This document shows, piece after piece, positions 37,180 through 47,168 of a DNA stretch of 64,000 nucleotides. The stretch covers positions 62,001 through 126,000 of the forward strand of contig NZ_NPKH01000001.1 in NCBI RefSeq assembly GCF_002284535.1, in the 5' to 3' direction. A program made the position numbers and the translations under genes. Positions within the stretch are counted from its first letter, which is position 1. Each line of letters opens with the position of its first letter. The DNA is from Mesorhizobium wenxiniae. GTDB lineage: Bacteria; Pseudomonadota; Alphaproteobacteria; Rhizobiales; Rhizobiaceae. The notes beneath the pieces are model-generated. The model did no database searches and had not been told where the DNA came from. It saw only the letters and a list, made by a program, of their open reading frames with translations.

Positions 37180-37335
37180 ATCTCCCCCCTTGAGGGGGAG
37201 ATGGCCGGCAGGCCAGAGGGGGTCGCTGCGCGTAAAGTGCCAACGCCGTTCCGCCACGGGAGACGGCGTTCGCGCTTTATGTGAGACGACCCCCTTTGTC
37301 ACCTTCGGCGACATCTCCCCCTCAAGGGGGGAGAT
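37180..37335. repeat. 156-bp MITE-like palindrome with perfect 23-bp terminal inverted repeats
   Basis: The ends 37180-37202 and 37313-37335 are exact reverse complements of each other (23 bases, each itself a CCCCC/GGGGG hairpin beginning ATCTC). Inner arms also pair, for example AACGCCGT (37242-37249) with ACGGCGTT (37263-37270). It lies between convergent genes. No coding capacity is seen. Confidence 0.85.
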
Positions 37336-37342
37336 CACACAA

Positions 37343-38335
37343 TCAAAGCGCCTTCACCGCCACCGTCACCGGTTGCTCGATTTCAAGCGGGTTGCGCAGC
37401 GGCAGGCCAAAATCCTTGGCCTCGATCTCGAACACGTCGCCGGCTTCGGTCCTGATGCCGTCGGCGAAGGACAGTGTCGCCGTGCCGAACATGTGCACAT
37501 GAACGTCGCCCGGCTGGCGGAAGGCCGAATATTTGAAGTGGTGATGTTCGAGATTGGCGATGGTGTGCGACATGTTCGCCTCGCCTGACAGGAACGGCTT
37601 TTCCCACAGCAGCTTGCCGTCGCGGAGGATGCGCGAGGTACCCCTGACGTCGGAGGGCAGGTCGCCGATCAGGATCTCCGGCCCGAACGAAGCGTTGCGC
37701 AGCTTGGAATGCGCGAGGAAAAGATAGTTCACGCGCTCGGTGATATGGTCGGAAAACTCGTTTGACAGTGTGAAGCCGACGCGGAACGGGACGCCGTCGT
37801 CGCCGATGACATAGATGCCGGCGACTTCCGGCTCCTCGCCGGCATCCTGGGCGAAGGCGGGCGACAGAAGTGCCGCACCGGGCGCCACCGCCATGGTGCC
37901 GTTGCCCTTGTAGAACCATTCTGGCTGCACGCCCGCCTGGCCCTTGGCGGGCTTGCCGCCCTCCAGCCCCATGCGGAACATCTTCATGGAATCGGTGAGC
38001 TGCTCTTCGCGATCGGCATCGAGTTTCTTGTGCATGGCATCGCGGGTCGCGGCGGAGCCGAGATGCGTCAGCCCGGTGCCGGTGAGATGAAGATGCGCCG
38101 GGTCGGGATGGTTGATCGGCGACAACAGCCGCCCCTTCTTGTATGCGGCATCGAGGTCGACCGCTTCACCGAAGCCTTTGCGCTCGATGAGGGCGACAAG
38201 TCCGGTGCCGGTGCGCGCGGCCTCCATCGCCAGCGAATAGACGCTGCGGGCGCCGTTGATGATCCGGGTCTTGCCGCCGTTGCGGGCAACGACGCGAATG
38301 GTCTCTGCGTCGTCGAGGATCTGGGAGATCAGCAT
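37343..38335 (-). CDS. gguC: GguC-like (AraD1 / FAH-fold) protein
   Basis: This is a 330-residue protein of the FAH-like GguC/AraD1 group. ATG 38335 is used because GAGAGAGGG lies upstream, although the frame continues to 38419. The metal-binding core segments (E-P-E-V-A-G-I-Y-V and F-T-L-S-N-E-F-S-D-H) and P-E-I-L-I-G-D-L-P fit. It is downstream of gguAB in the chvE locus. Agrobacterium gguC is in the same place and is not needed for transport. A sugar-acid lyase or dehydratase function is inferred. Confidence 0.85.
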   Translation of the reverse strand: MLISQILDDAETIRVVARNGGKTRIINGARSVYSLAMEAARTGTGLVALIERKGFGEAVDLDAAYKKGRLLSPINHPDPAHLHLTGTGLTHLGSAATRDAMHKKLDADREEQLTDSMKMFRMGLEGGKPAKGQAGVQPEWFYKGNGTMAVAPGAALLSPAFAQDAGEEPEVAGIYVIGDDGVPFRVGFTLSNEFSDHITERVNYLFLAHSKLRNASFGPEILIGDLPSDVRGTSRILRDGKLLWEKPFLSGEANMSHTIANLEHHHFKYSAFRQPGDVHVHMFGTATLSFADGIRTEAGDVFEIEAKDFGLPLRNPLEIEQPVTVAVKAL

Positions 38336-38624
38336 GATGTACCCTCTCTCAATTGCCTTTGGCCTGGCTGCCGGGTTGGCAAACCTTGACCAGCGCGGCT
38401 CGGATGGGATCCGCGCCACTGGTGAACTCTTCGTCCGGATTGCGCTCGCGAGCCCGGTCCCCTTGGGGGACTTCTTTGCGCCGCCCGGCAGCGCCGCGAT
38501 GTGACCCGTGCCTCCTAAAAGCGCGCCGCGTTTGAAAAGCGGCCCGCTTTAATCCTTGTTTTCATGCATGCCGTTGTCCCAACACGCTGCACACGTTTGG
38601 CGACATGCATGAGTCCCCTCGCCC

Positions 38625-39917
38625 TCAAGCCTTGTTCTTGTTGTAGACGTCGAAGACCACGGCGCCGAGCAGCACCAGGCCCTTGACCACCTGTTGCCAA
38701 TCGACATTGACGCCCATGATCGACATGCCGTTGTTCATGACGCCCATGATGAAACCGCCCACCACCGCGCCTATAACTTGACCGACGCCGCCCATCGCCG
38801 AAGCGCCGCCGATGAACACAGCGGCGATGACGTCGAGCTCGCTGCCGAGGCCGGCCGCTGGCACCGCCTGGCCAAGGCGCGCCGCAATGATCAGCCCGCC
38901 GAGCGCCGAGAGCACGCCCATATTGATGAACACCATCAGGGTCAGCCGCTCGGTCTTGATACCCGATAGCTGAGCCGCCTTGGCATTGCCGCCCATTGCG
39001 TAGATACGGCGGCCGACCGTCATGCGTTTGGTGACGAAGACGAACAGCGCGATCAGCACGCCCATCACTACGAGAACGATTGGCAGACCTCTGTAGGTGG
39101 CGAATTGGTAGACCAGAAAAAGCGCCAGAGCGCTGGTCACCAGGGTCTTGACGACGAACAGCGTGAAGGGTTCGGCTTCGTAGCCATGCCGCTCGCGGCT
39201 GCGCCGTGCCCTGAGCCCGAAATAGGCATAGGCGAGCACGGCAACGAGGCCGATCACGATCGTCGTCATGTGCAGCGTCAGCCCGCTGCCGACGATGGTC
39301 TTGCCGGCGGCGTTCACGACCGGCGGGATCAGCGTCAACGAGCCGATCACATCCGGGATGAAGCCGGAACTGAGCGCCTTGAAGCCGGCTGGAAGCGGCC
39401 CCACGGAGGACCCGCCACCCAGCAGCGCTTGGCAGATGCCGCGGAAGATCAGCATCCCCGCCAGCGTGACGATGAAGCTCGGTATTCGGTGATAGGCGAT
39501 CCAGTAGCCTTGTCCCGCGCCGATCGCGCCGCCGATCATCAGGCAGATGATCGACACCACCAGCGGATTGCTGAAAGGGCCGAGAGGCCAGATGACCATC
39601 ATCATCGCCGCCAGCGCGCCGATGAAACCGGCGACGGACCCGACGCTGAGATCGATATGGCCGGAGACAATCACCAGCAGCATGCCCAGCGCCATCACGA
39701 TGATGAAGCTGTTCTGCTGCACCAGGTTACTCAAGTTCACCGGCTTGAACAGCGTTCCGGACGTCGTGTACTGGAAGAATACCATGATGGCGATAAGCGC
39801 CAGGATCAGACCGTATTCGCGCAGGTTGGTGACCAGCGCCGAGACGGCAACGCGCGGCCCCTGCTGCACATCTTCGGCGACGCCGCTTTTCGGGACGGGA
39901 GCGCTTTCGGTGCTCAT
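38625..39917 (-). CDS. gguB: Multiple monosaccharide ABC permease
   Basis: This is a 430-residue inner-membrane permease of the ribose/xylose type (about ten membrane helices). It has [12 protein letters not shown] and the conserved [15 protein letters not shown] loop. It pairs with GguA and the ChvE binding protein for glucose, galactose, arabinose and fucose uptake. Its ATG overlaps the gguA stop (ATGA), showing translational coupling. The spacing to gguC (289 bases) is larger. Confidence 0.93.
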   Translation of the reverse strand: MSTESAPVPKSGVAEDVQQGPRVAVSALVTNLREYGLILALIAIMVFFQYTTSGTLFKPVNLSNLVQQNSFIIVMALGMLLVIVSGHIDLSVGSVAGFIGALAAMMMVIWPLGPFSNPLVVSIICLMIGGAIGAGQGYWIAYHRIPSFIVTLAGMLIFRGICQALLGGGSSVGPLPAGFKALSSGFIPDVIGSLTLIPPVVNAAGKTIVGSGLTLHMTTIVIGLVAVLAYAYFGLRARRSRERHGYEAEPFTLFVVKTLVTSALALFLVYQFATYRGLPIVLVVMGVLIALFVFVTKRMTVGRRIYAMGGNAKAAQLSGIKTERLTLMVFINMGVLSALGGLIIAARLGQAVPAAGLGSELDVIAAVFIGGASAMGGVGQVIGAVVGGFIMGVMNNGMSIMGVNVDWQQVVKGLVLLGAVVFDVYNKNKA

Positions 39918-41446
39918 GATGCTTTTCCTTCTCCGCGAACGATGGCGCGCATGATCTTTTCCTGGCTGGCGTCGCTCGCCGCCATTTCGCCGACGATACG
40001 TCCTTCGTTCATGACATAGATGCGGTCGGTGATGCCGAGCAGTTCGGGCATCTCCGACGAGATGACGATGATCGCCTTACCCTCCGAGGCGAGACGCGCG
40101 ATGATCGTGTAGATTTCATACTTGGCGCCGACGTCGATGCCGCGCGTCGGCTCGTCGAGGATCAGCACCTCCGGATTGGCGAACAGCCACTTCGACAGCA
40201 CCACCTTCTGTTGATTGCCGCCCGATAGATTGCCGGTCATCTGATAAACGCTGGACGAGCGGATGTTGGTTTTGGCCTTGTAGTCGTTGGCGACGGCCAG
40301 CTCGCGCATGTCGTCGATCACGCTATGGCGCGACACGCCGGGAAGATTGGCCAGCGTGATGTTGTGCTTGATATGATCGATCAGGTTGAGACCGTAGGTC
40401 TTGCGGTCCTCGGTGACGTAAGCGATGCCGTGTTCCACTGCCTTGCTGACAGAGGAGACATCGATGGGCTTGCCCTTGAGCAGCACCTCGCCCGTGATGC
40501 GGCGGCCATAGGAGCGGCCGAACAGGCTCATCGCGAATTCGGTGCGTCCGGCGCCCATCAGCCCGGCGATACCCACCACCTCGCCCTTGCGGACGTCGAT
40601 GTCGATGCCTTTGATCACTTGCCGCTCGGCATGGATCGGGTGATAGACCGACCAGTTCCTCACCTGGAGCACGATCTCACCGATCTCGGGCTCGCGCGAC
40701 GGATAACGGTCGTCTAGCGAGCGCCCGACCATCGAGGTGATGATGCGGTCTTCCGAAATGTCTTTCTTGGCCAGCGTCTCGATGGTCCGCCCGTCGCGGA
40801 TGATCGTCACCTTGTCGGCGACCCGGTTGACCTCGTTGAGCTTGTGCGAGATCAGGATCGAGGTGATGCCATGCCGCTTGAATTCCAGCAGCAGGTCGAG
40901 CAGCGCCTGGCTGTCCTTTTCGGACAGGCTCGCCGTCGGTTCGTCGAGGATCAGCAGCTGCACTTCCTTGCTGAGCGCCTTGGCGATCTCGACCAGCTGC
41001 TGCTTGCCGACGCCGATATTGGTGATCAGCGTCTTGGGGTCTTCCTTAAGGCCCACCTTCTTGAGCAGAGCGCTGGTGCGCGTCTCGTTGGCGTTCCAGT
41101 CGATGACACCGTATCTGGCATGCTCGTTGCCGAGAAAGATGTTTTCGGCGATCGACAGCATCGGAACCAGCGCGAGTTCCTGGTGGATGATGACGATGCC
41201 CCGGCGCTCGCTGTCGTGAATGCCCTTGAAATGGCACTCATCGCCGCGATAGATGATTTCGCCGTCATAAGTGCCGGATGGATACACGCCCGACAGCACC
41301 TTCATCAACGTCGACTTGCCGGCGCCGTTCTCGCCGACAACGGCGTGAATCTCGCCTTCCTCGACGCTTAGGTTGACATTCGACAGCGCCTTGACGCCGG
41401 GAAACGTCTTGGTGATGTCACGCATCTCCAAAATCGTCGAGGCCAT
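39914..41446 (-). CDS. gguA: Multiple monosaccharide ABC ATP-binding protein
   Basis: This is a 510-residue duplicated ATPase of the sugar-uptake type. The first half has Walker [10 protein letters not shown] and ABC signature V-G-K-Q-Q-L-V-E-I. The second half has a degenerate Walker A (M-G-A-G-R-T-E) and L-S-G-G-N-Q-Q-K-V, as in MglA and RbsA. ATG 41446 is chosen because the protein then begins [16 protein letters not shown] is 11 bases upstream. It lies 99 bases downstream of chvE after a terminator-like hairpin. Confidence 0.93.
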   Translation of the reverse strand: MASTILEMRDITKTFPGVKALSNVNLSVEEGEIHAVVGENGAGKSTLMKVLSGVYPSGTYDGEIIYRGDECHFKGIHDSERRGIVIIHQELALVPMLSIAENIFLGNEHARYGVIDWNANETRTSALLKKVGLKEDPKTLITNIGVGKQQLVEIAKALSKEVQLLILDEPTASLSEKDSQALLDLLLEFKRHGITSILISHKLNEVNRVADKVTIIRDGRTIETLAKKDISEDRIITSMVGRSLDDRYPSREPEIGEIVLQVRNWSVYHPIHAERQVIKGIDIDVRKGEVVGIAGLMGAGRTEFAMSLFGRSYGRRITGEVLLKGKPIDVSSVSKAVEHGIAYVTEDRKTYGLNLIDHIKHNITLANLPGVSRHSVIDDMRELAVANDYKAKTNIRSSSVYQMTGNLSGGNQQKVVLSKWLFANPEVLILDEPTRGIDVGAKYEIYTIIARLASEGKAIIVISSEMPELLGITDRIYVMNEGRIVGEMAASDASQEKIMRAIVRGEGKAS

Positions 41447-41499
41447 CAGGAATACCACTCCTCCGAGGTCCCGAAACAATACCGGGGTCGCTCGCTAAC

Positions 41500-41528
41500 G
41501 AAAAGGGGCCCTGCGTTACGCAGGACCC
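41500..41528 (-). terminator. Attenuating hairpin between chvE and gguA
   Basis: On the minus strand GGGGTCCTGCG, loop TAA, CGCAGGGCCCC, then TTTTC. One G-U pair interrupts the 11-bp stem. A partial terminator here would let the binding protein be made in excess over the transporter. Confidence 0.7.
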
Positions 41529-41545
41529 CGGGTTTACAACTGCCG

Positions 41546-42610
41546 TTACTTCAGCTCTTCGGCCTTGATGTAGCCGGAATCGACCACCAGGGCCTGGTAG
41601 TTCGACTTGTCTACCTCATGCGGCGTCAGCAGGATCGAGGGGACGACCTTGACGTCGTTGTTGTAGGTCGTGGTGTCGAGGCCTTCCGGCTTGCCGCCCG
41701 AGAGCACCTTGTCGACGAGCTCGACCGTCGCCTTGGCGAGTTCGCGGGTGTCCTTGAACACCGTCGAGTACTGCTCGCCGGCGATGATCGCCTTGACCGA
41801 AGCGGTTTCGGCGTCCTGGCCGGTGACGATTGGCCAGGGCTGATCGGCCGTGCCGTAACCGACTGCGCGCAACGAGGCGATGATGCCGCGCGACAGACCG
41901 TCATACGGCGAGAGCACGCCATCGACGCGGCTGCCATCCGAGTAGTTGGCGGACAGCAGATTGTCCATGCGGGCCTGGGCGGTCGCCGCCAGCCAGCGAA
42001 GCGTGCCGACCTTGTCCATGCCCATCTGGCCGGACTTCACCACGAGGGTCTTGTCGTCGATCAGTGGCTGCAGAACGGACATCGCGCCGTCGTAGAAGAA
42101 GAAGGCGTTGTTGTCGTCCGGCGAACCGCCGAACAGCTCGATGTTGAATGGACCCTTGTTTTCCGGATAGCCAAGGCCCTTGAGCAGCGATTTGGCCTGG
42201 ATGACGCCGACGCCGAAATTGTCGAACGTGGTGTAGTAGTCGACATTCGGGGTCTTCTTGATCAGCCGGTCATAGGCGACGACGACGACGCCGGCGTCAG
42301 CCGCCTTCTGCAGCGCGTCCGACATCGTGGTGCCGTCGATCGAGGCGATGATCAGTGCCTTCGGGCCCTTGGTGATTTCGTTTTCCAGCTGGCTGAGCTG
42401 ATTGGGGATATCGTCCTGCGCATACTGCAGATCGACAGTGTAGCCCAGAGCCTCGAGCTGGGACTTGACGGCGTCGCCGTCGTTGATCCAGCGCTGCGAG
42501 GTCTTGGTGGGCATCAGCACGCCGATGAGGCCTTCGCCTGCCTGCGCCGGGACCGTCATGGCCGCGATGCTAAGGGCCGCGACGGCGGCCAGTGTCTTGA
42601 TGATCTTCAC
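41546..42610 (-). CDS. chvE: Periplasmic sugar-binding protein ChvE
   Basis: This is a 354-residue binding protein, the same length as Agrobacterium ChvE. The start is GTG 42610 with GGGAGAG upstream; the frame continues to 42640. The signal peptide ends near V-P-A-Q-A-G-E. Sugar-binding pattern [12 protein letters not shown] and Q-Y-A-Q-D-D fit. ChvE binds glucose, galactose, arabinose and fucose, serves gguAB uptake and, in Agrobacterium, contacts VirA. No virA is present here, so a transport and chemotaxis role is the simplest. gbpR is divergent. Confidence 0.95.
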   Translation of the reverse strand: MKIIKTLAAVAALSIAAMTVPAQAGEGLIGVLMPTKTSQRWINDGDAVKSQLEALGYTVDLQYAQDDIPNQLSQLENEITKGPKALIIASIDGTTMSDALQKAADAGVVVVAYDRLIKKTPNVDYYTTFDNFGVGVIQAKSLLKGLGYPENKGPFNIELFGGSPDDNNAFFFYDGAMSVLQPLIDDKTLVVKSGQMGMDKVGTLRWLAATAQARMDNLLSANYSDGSRVDGVLSPYDGLSRGIIASLRAVGYGTADQPWPIVTGQDAETASVKAIIAGEQYSTVFKDTRELAKATVELVDKVLSGGKPEGLDTTTYNNDVKVVPSILLTPHEVDKSNYQALVVDSGYIKAEELK

Positions 42611-42813
42611 ATTAACTCTCCCTTGTTGATGGACGCGCACCCTGGGTTTCGTGGGCCGCGCGATCGTGCAGGGGCGCCAAAACGCGCCGCTGCCGCCATA
42701 TCGATCTCCGGTATCCTCCCAATCGGCCCTGAGACTCTGGTTTCAGTCGATGCGATTTTCTCGCTGGCGACGGTCAAGCCTCAGGACGCGCAAAGGGTGT
42801 GGCTCTTTGCCAT

Positions 42814-42840
42814 AACTGTCAAATGCGATCTTTGATGGTT
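42814..42840. promoter_or_regulatory. Candidate GbpR operator
   Basis: AAC-TG-TCAAA, seven bases, TTTGA-TG-GTT: arms AAC..TCAAA and TTTGA..GTT pair with only the TG dinucleotides mismatched. It lies in the 290-base gap between divergent chvE and gbpR, 61 bases before the gbpR ATG. LysR-type regulators commonly bind such interrupted dyads near their own start. Confidence 0.5.
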
Positions 42841-42900
42841 GCTATACCGAAACTGATATATTGAAAGCCGACGAAGACCTGGCCGGATTGCCGGCCGGCG

Positions 42901-43914
42901 ATGAGTGGGGAGCAAACAAAGACCATGGCAGCGCTGCGGAATCCTGGTGGACTTTCAGCCAGTTACGAAGAACCCCCCGGCGACGGAGAAACCCTGCTGC
43001 GCAGCGGCCTCAGCCTGCGCCACATGCGTATGATCGCAGCCCTCGATGACCATGGCCGGGTCAGCGCGGCAGCCCAGGTCATGAACATTTCGCAGCCCGC
43101 CGCCTCGCGTATGATCGCCGAAATGGAGGCGGTGCTCGATGTCAAGCTGTGCGAAAGGCTGCCGCGCGGCATCACGCTGACGCCCTATGGCAAGGCATTG
43201 GCGAGGCGCGCACGTTCGATCCTGCTTGAGATGCGTGAAGTCGACCGCGAGATATCCGAGCTCAAGGCGGGCAAGGGCGGCTCGGTATTCCTCGGCGCGG
43301 TGACGGCCCCTGCGATCGAGCTCGCCGTGCCGGCGATCCGCGAAATCCGGCGCATCTATCCGCGCATCGAGATCACCATGCAGGTCGAGACCTCCAATGT
43401 GCTGGCGCGCGAGCTGATCGCCACGCGTCACGATTTCATCATCGCGCGCATCCCCGACGATCTCAATCCACGGCTGTTCGAGGCCCGCGTCATCGGTGTC
43501 GAAAAAGCCTGCCTGATCGTGCGCCGCGGCCACGCGCTTGCTAAGGGCAAAGCCGTGCGGCTGGAGGAGACCGCCGCCTACGACTGGGTTTTCCAGTCGG
43601 GCGGCTCGCCGTTGCGCCAGGCGATGGAAAGCAATTTCCTGAACCGCAACATCGCGCTGCCGGACCGCATCCTCAACACCAGCTCGCTGCTGCTGACCCT
43701 GGTCATGGTCGCGCAGTCGGACGCCATCGCGCCGGTGTCGATCCAGGTGGCGAAATTCATCCAGAACCCCGAGGGGCTGGCCGGCGCCATCGACGTCGTC
43801 CAGACCGAATTCGACATCGAGGTCAGGCCTTACAGTCTGATCACCGTAAAAAATCGCGTGCTGTCGCCGGCGGCCAAGATGCTGCACGACTTTATTTTGA
43901 GAGAGGTAGGCTGA
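42901..43914 (+). CDS. gbpR: LysR-family regulator of chvE locus (GbpR-like)
   Basis: This is a 337-residue LysR regulator. The HTH is L-R-H-M-R-M-I-A-A-L-D-D-H-G-R-V-S-A-A-A-Q-V-M-N-I-S-Q-P-A-A-S-R, followed by a linker helix and an effector domain. In Agrobacterium gbpR is divergent from chvE and activates it in response to sugars. The same gene order here supports the name. ATG 42901 gives a slightly long N-terminus; ATG 42927 is also in frame. Confidence 0.88.
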   Translation: MSGEQTKTMAALRNPGGLSASYEEPPGDGETLLRSGLSLRHMRMIAALDDHGRVSAAAQVMNISQPAASRMIAEMEAVLDVKLCERLPRGITLTPYGKALARRARSILLEMREVDREISELKAGKGGSVFLGAVTAPAIELAVPAIREIRRIYPRIEITMQVETSNVLARELIATRHDFIIARIPDDLNPRLFEARVIGVEKACLIVRRGHALAKGKAVRLEETAAYDWVFQSGGSPLRQAMESNFLNRNIALPDRILNTSSLLLTLVMVAQSDAIAPVSIQVAKFIQNPEGLAGAIDVVQTEFDIEVRPYSLITVKNRVLSPAAKMLHDFILREVG

Positions 43915-44081
43915 CGGCGTTAAATCAAGCAATCCATCGCCAATCCGTTGGACAGCTATCGCAGCTACACGGCGCTTCGTCATGTCGCTTCAATTCAGAA
44001 TATCGCTGGAGCGAAGGAACCACACAGGGCCGTGCCGCGTCATAGAGGCGGGCTCTTGTTGCAGTCCCAGCGAGGCTATCG

Positions 44082-45086
44082 ATGATCAGGTTTCTCCTCG
44101 TCTTAGCCGCGACGCTTGCCCTGGCATGCGGCGGGACGGGGGCAGCCAAGCTGGACCTAACCACCGTCAATCAGGCCCAGTTCGCCGCCGGAGAACCGAA
44201 GGGTGTCGATCCGACCGTGCTGAAGGCGCAGATTCTCTTGGATCGCGCCCGCTTCTCGCCTGGGCTGATTGACGGTAGCCTTTCAGCGAACTTCGCCAAG
44301 GCAGTCGGCGCCTTTCAGGCGGCGAACGGACTCCCTCCCGATGGCAAGCTCACCCCGGAGACCTGGAGTAAGCTCATGGCAACCTCCACCGACCCGGTGC
44401 TGGTCACCTATGAGGTAACGCGCAAGGATGTGCGCGGACCCTTCACCAGGCGTATTCCGGCTCGCATGGAGAGGATGGCCCGTCTGCGGCGGCTCGGCTA
44501 TCGCACTGCGGCGGAGAGGCTGGCGGAGCGCTTCCATATCAGCGAACAGTTGCTCAGGATGCTCAATCCGGGCATCGGCTTCAGGAAGGCCGGCACGACC
44601 TTGGTGGTGCCTGATATTGGCCGGGGCGATCCTCCCGCTGGCGTTGCCGGCATTGAGGTCGACAAGGGCGCTCGCCTGGTGCGCGTGCTCGACCCTTCCG
44701 GCAAATGGCTCGCAGTCTACCCGGCCTCGATTGGAAGCGATGAAAACCCGGCGCCAAGCGGCATGGCGGAGGTCAAGCGCGTGGTGCGCAACCCAACCTA
44801 TCACTATGATCCGGACTTCGCTTTCAAGGGAGTCAAGACCAAGCGGCCCTTCACCATCGCTGCCGGGCCGAACAATCCGGTGGGATCGGTCTGGATCGAT
44901 CTCTCCATCGAAAGCTACGGCATCCACGGCACGCCCGAACCGGGCAAGATCGGCACGACCTTCTCACATGGCTGCATCCGACTGACCAATTGGGATGCCG
45001 AAGATCTCGGCTCGATGGTGCAGCCGGGCACGAAAGTCGAATTCAAGAACGAGACCGCCCACACCGTCGACGAGCTTGCTCCGTAG
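44082..45086 (+). CDS. L,D-transpeptidase with peptidoglycan-binding domain
   Basis: This is a 334-residue envelope enzyme with a signal peptide (M-I-R-F-L-L-V-L-A-A-T-L-A-L-A). It has a peptidoglycan_binding_1 domain (~50-105) and a C-terminal YkuD catalytic domain. The active site is H-G-T-P ... S-H-G-C-I-R-L, with nucleophile C298. It cross-links peptidoglycan 3-3 or attaches proteins to it. The residues M-A-C-G near position 15 might mark a lipobox (L-A-C-G), so it may be a lipoprotein. Confidence 0.92.
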   Translation: MIRFLLVLAATLALACGGTGAAKLDLTTVNQAQFAAGEPKGVDPTVLKAQILLDRARFSPGLIDGSLSANFAKAVGAFQAANGLPPDGKLTPETWSKLMATSTDPVLVTYEVTRKDVRGPFTRRIPARMERMARLRRLGYRTAAERLAERFHISEQLLRMLNPGIGFRKAGTTLVVPDIGRGDPPAGVAGIEVDKGARLVRVLDPSGKWLAVYPASIGSDENPAPSGMAEVKRVVRNPTYHYDPDFAFKGVKTKRPFTIAAGPNNPVGSVWIDLSIESYGIHGTPEPGKIGTTFSHGCIRLTNWDAEDLGSMVQPGTKVEFKNETAHTVDELAP

Positions 45087-45208
45087 CAAAGCGGACTGGC
45101 CAGCAGACCGGTTCCGCAAGCCATTCCTGAGGAAAGTCGCAGAGAATTTGTGGACCTCCGACATCCCAAGTCGGACCAGGCCCGTCATTCAGGCCCGTGG
45201 CGATGCCA

Positions 45209-46087
45209 TCAGGCGGTAGAAGACCCGTCCGACGAGCCCGGCAAACGATCGCGAACGGCTTCCTCGGTTCGCTTTGCGGTCGATTCCACAACTTTGCCGA
45301 CCTTGCCTGCTAACGTGTCGGTATCTCCACCCGAGCCTTGCCGGTTGGCCTCTTCCTTGACCGTTTCGTAGGCCTCGGCGGCAACTTGCTTTGCTTGCTC
45401 CAGGCCCGTTTCGAAAACCTCCGCCGCGCTGTCGCGAATTTTGTCGCGATAGGCGCCAAGTTGCTCGTCCTCTGTGGCTGTGTGGGGCAGCATCACCCCG
45501 ATGGCAGTGCCCAGCGCAAGGCCGACTACGGCGATAGCCAACGGCTCGCGCTCGAAGAGGTCTTGTGCCGATTGGCGCGTCCGAGCCGCTATCTCGCTGG
45601 CGCTTGAGCCGAGCTGGCCGGCGGTGTTTGTCATCCTCTCCTTGGCGCCCGTTGCTGCGTTTGCTGCAGCTTCGGCGGCGCTACTTGCTGCTGATGTAAG
45701 CGAACCGGCGGTATCTGAGAGCATCGCCCCGATTCCGGACCCTTCGCTACCCTCGCTAAAATCATCGCCGCGCAGATCGGAGAAAGCGTCAGAAGCCGTG
45801 CCTCTCCGATAGCCAGCGGCAGCTGAGTTGGTTGCCGACGGGCCGTTGCCGAGCATCAGCCAGGCCAGGCCGGCTCCAATCAATGTCAGCGGCAACGGGT
45901 TGTCCCTGACCTGCGACTTGAGGTTGCCAAGCATGGCGGATCCCTCGCCGCCGGCGAACATTCCGGTAAATTCGTCGATCAATTGACCCGGTGTCATCTT
46001 GCTGCGGATCGAATCGGCGGTGTCTGCTACTTTCGCCCGGGCGATGTCGGCATCGCGCTCGAGCTCGGCTGCGGATTTGTCGCTCAT
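45209..46087 (-). CDS. DUF3618-type membrane-associated protein
   Basis: This is a 292-residue alanine-rich protein starting M-S-D-K-S-A-A-E-L-E-R-D. It has the DUF3618-like N-terminus D-I-A-R-A-K-V-A-D-T-A-D-S-I-R-S-K, then two hydrophobic stretches (about residues 68-83 and 195-215) and long amphipathic helices with many Ala, Glu and Lys. The function is unknown. The ATG overlaps the stop of the holin-like gene (ATGA). The frame runs further upstream to 46315, but this start fits the overlap and family. It is the last gene of the stress operon. Confidence 0.75.
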   Translation of the reverse strand: MSDKSAAELERDADIARAKVADTADSIRSKMTPGQLIDEFTGMFAGGEGSAMLGNLKSQVRDNPLPLTLIGAGLAWLMLGNGPSATNSAAAGYRRGTASDAFSDLRGDDFSEGSEGSGIGAMLSDTAGSLTSAASSAAEAAANAATGAKERMTNTAGQLGSSASEIAARTRQSAQDLFEREPLAIAVVGLALGTAIGVMLPHTATEDEQLGAYRDKIRDSAAEVFETGLEQAKQVAAEAYETVKEEANRQGSGGDTDTLAGKVGKVVESTAKRTEEAVRDRLPGSSDGSSTA

Positions 46088-46479
46088 CTTATTTGATCCT
46101 TGATCACGCGCGCGTCGCGCTTGAGTTGGTCTTGTGTGCGATCGGGCGTCAGCTCGGAAGGAGCCATGCTTTTCGTGCCAGAGCGCAAGAGAATGATTCC
46201 CAGTACCGCGACGACGATCCCGACCAGCAGCGAGGACCATCCCGCTCCCAGGCCGGCACTCGCCAGGGCTATTACGAGTGCTTGCAAAAGCACCATCAAG
46301 GCCGCGAGAAGGCATATGGCACCGGCCAGAACCTCGGCTGCGCCTGCGCCGGCCTTGCTGATTTTTTCCGACATTTCGGCCCGCAACAGCCTACTTTCGG
46401 TTTGAAGCAGGGTTGTGACCTGCTGTGCCAGATCGCTGACGAGGGTTGCGAGGCCGCGACTTTCCTGATTGTTGGTCAT
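46084..46479 (-). CDS. Phage-holin-superfamily (DUF1469-like) small membrane protein
   Basis: This is a 131-residue protein with an N-terminal amphipathic helix (L-V-S-D-L-A-Q-Q-V-T-T-L-L-Q-T-E-S-R-L-L-R-A-E). Two adjacent membrane helices (residues ~48-98) and a basic C-terminus follow. This is the pattern of the holin-X/YqjE family, which in chromosomes is stress-linked rather than lytic. It overlaps both neighbours by 4 bases, so the three genes are translationally coupled. Confidence 0.8.
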   Translation of the reverse strand: MTNNQESRGLATLVSDLAQQVTTLLQTESRLLRAEMSEKISKAGAGAAEVLAGAICLLAALMVLLQALVIALASAGLGAGWSSLLVGIVVAVLGIILLRSGTKSMAPSELTPDRTQDQLKRDARVIKDQIR

Positions 46480-47159
46480 GGGTTCCGCTCCAGGCTTGCG
46501 CCGGCCCAGTCGTCACCGGCCAAATCTTCACCGGCCAAGTCATCGCCGGCCCTGTCGTCCCTAGGCTGGTTGAAGCGGGACGGCGTCGTGTCAGCTGCCT
46601 CTGCCGATCGCGTAGCAGACTCATCCGAGTTCGAAACCGTCTGTGAACCCCCGTCTGTCTGCGATCGACGCTGTGTCTCGGTCCGGGCAGATGGTGGCGA
46701 GCTCTTGATAAACCGCCCCAGCGCCAAGCCTGCCAATACTGAACCGGCGATAAGCGCCCCTGAATTTTCGCGGCCGAACGACCGCATCTCGCCAAGAACA
46801 TCTTCGAATGGTTTGTCCTTCAACGAAGATGAAAGGCGCTCAAGTGAGCCGGCGGCATCGAGGGTGAACTTCGAAGCGGTCCGTTGATCATTATTGGCCA
46901 GATGCTCGCTTGCTGCTCGCAATGCTCCGCTAAAGGCCTTTAGGTTGGAGCTGATATCGCGCTGTGTTCCCTCGGCCTTGTCGAACAACGCCTGCTTGGC
47001 TTCAGCAGCGTAGTCGCCCGCCTTCCTGGTGAGTTCGTCGCGAGCGTCCTGTAGCGCCTCTGTCGCGGTCTGCGTTTCCTGCTGGAACCGCTCGGACAGT
47101 TCGCTTTTGGCTGTTTCGAAATCGGCCGGCTTACGGCCCTGATCGTCTTCGGGCTGCAT
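46476..47159 (-). CDS. Nutrient-deprivation-induced-type protein with C-terminal repeats
   Basis: This is a 227-residue, highly charged protein. It has long helices (residues ~15-110), one membrane-like segment (A-L-I-A-G-S-V-L-A-G-L-A-L-G-R-F-I near 135-150), and a disordered tail. The tail ends in four copies of a five-residue unit, (G-D/E-D-L/W-A). The repeats are encoded by a 15-bp minisatellite at 46501-46560. Rhizobial homologues are commonly labelled nutrient-deprivation-induced. The molecular function is unknown. It follows the 24-residue peptide gene by 9 bases. Confidence 0.75.
   Translation of the reverse strand: MQPEDDQGRKPADFETAKSELSERFQQETQTATEALQDARDELTRKAGDYAAEAKQALFDKAEGTQRDISSNLKAFSGALRAASEHLANNDQRTASKFTLDAAGSLERLSSSLKDKPFEDVLGEMRSFGRENSGALIAGSVLAGLALGRFIKSSPPSARTETQRRSQTDGGSQTVSNSDESATRSAEAADTTPSRFNQPRDDRAGDDLAGEDLAGDDWAGASLERNP
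46501..46560. repeat. Coding 15-bp minisatellite, four copies
   Basis: Four tandem units start with CCGGCC (46501, 46516, 46531, 46546). Because the unit is a multiple of three, changes in copy number keep the reading frame of the stress protein and simply alter tail length. Confidence 0.85.
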
Positions 47160-47168
47160 GGTATTCTC

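Noticed and set aside
46084..46479. Holin-like gene considered as evidence of a prophage
   Set aside because: No lysin, structural or integrase genes; the family is common in chromosomal stress operons.
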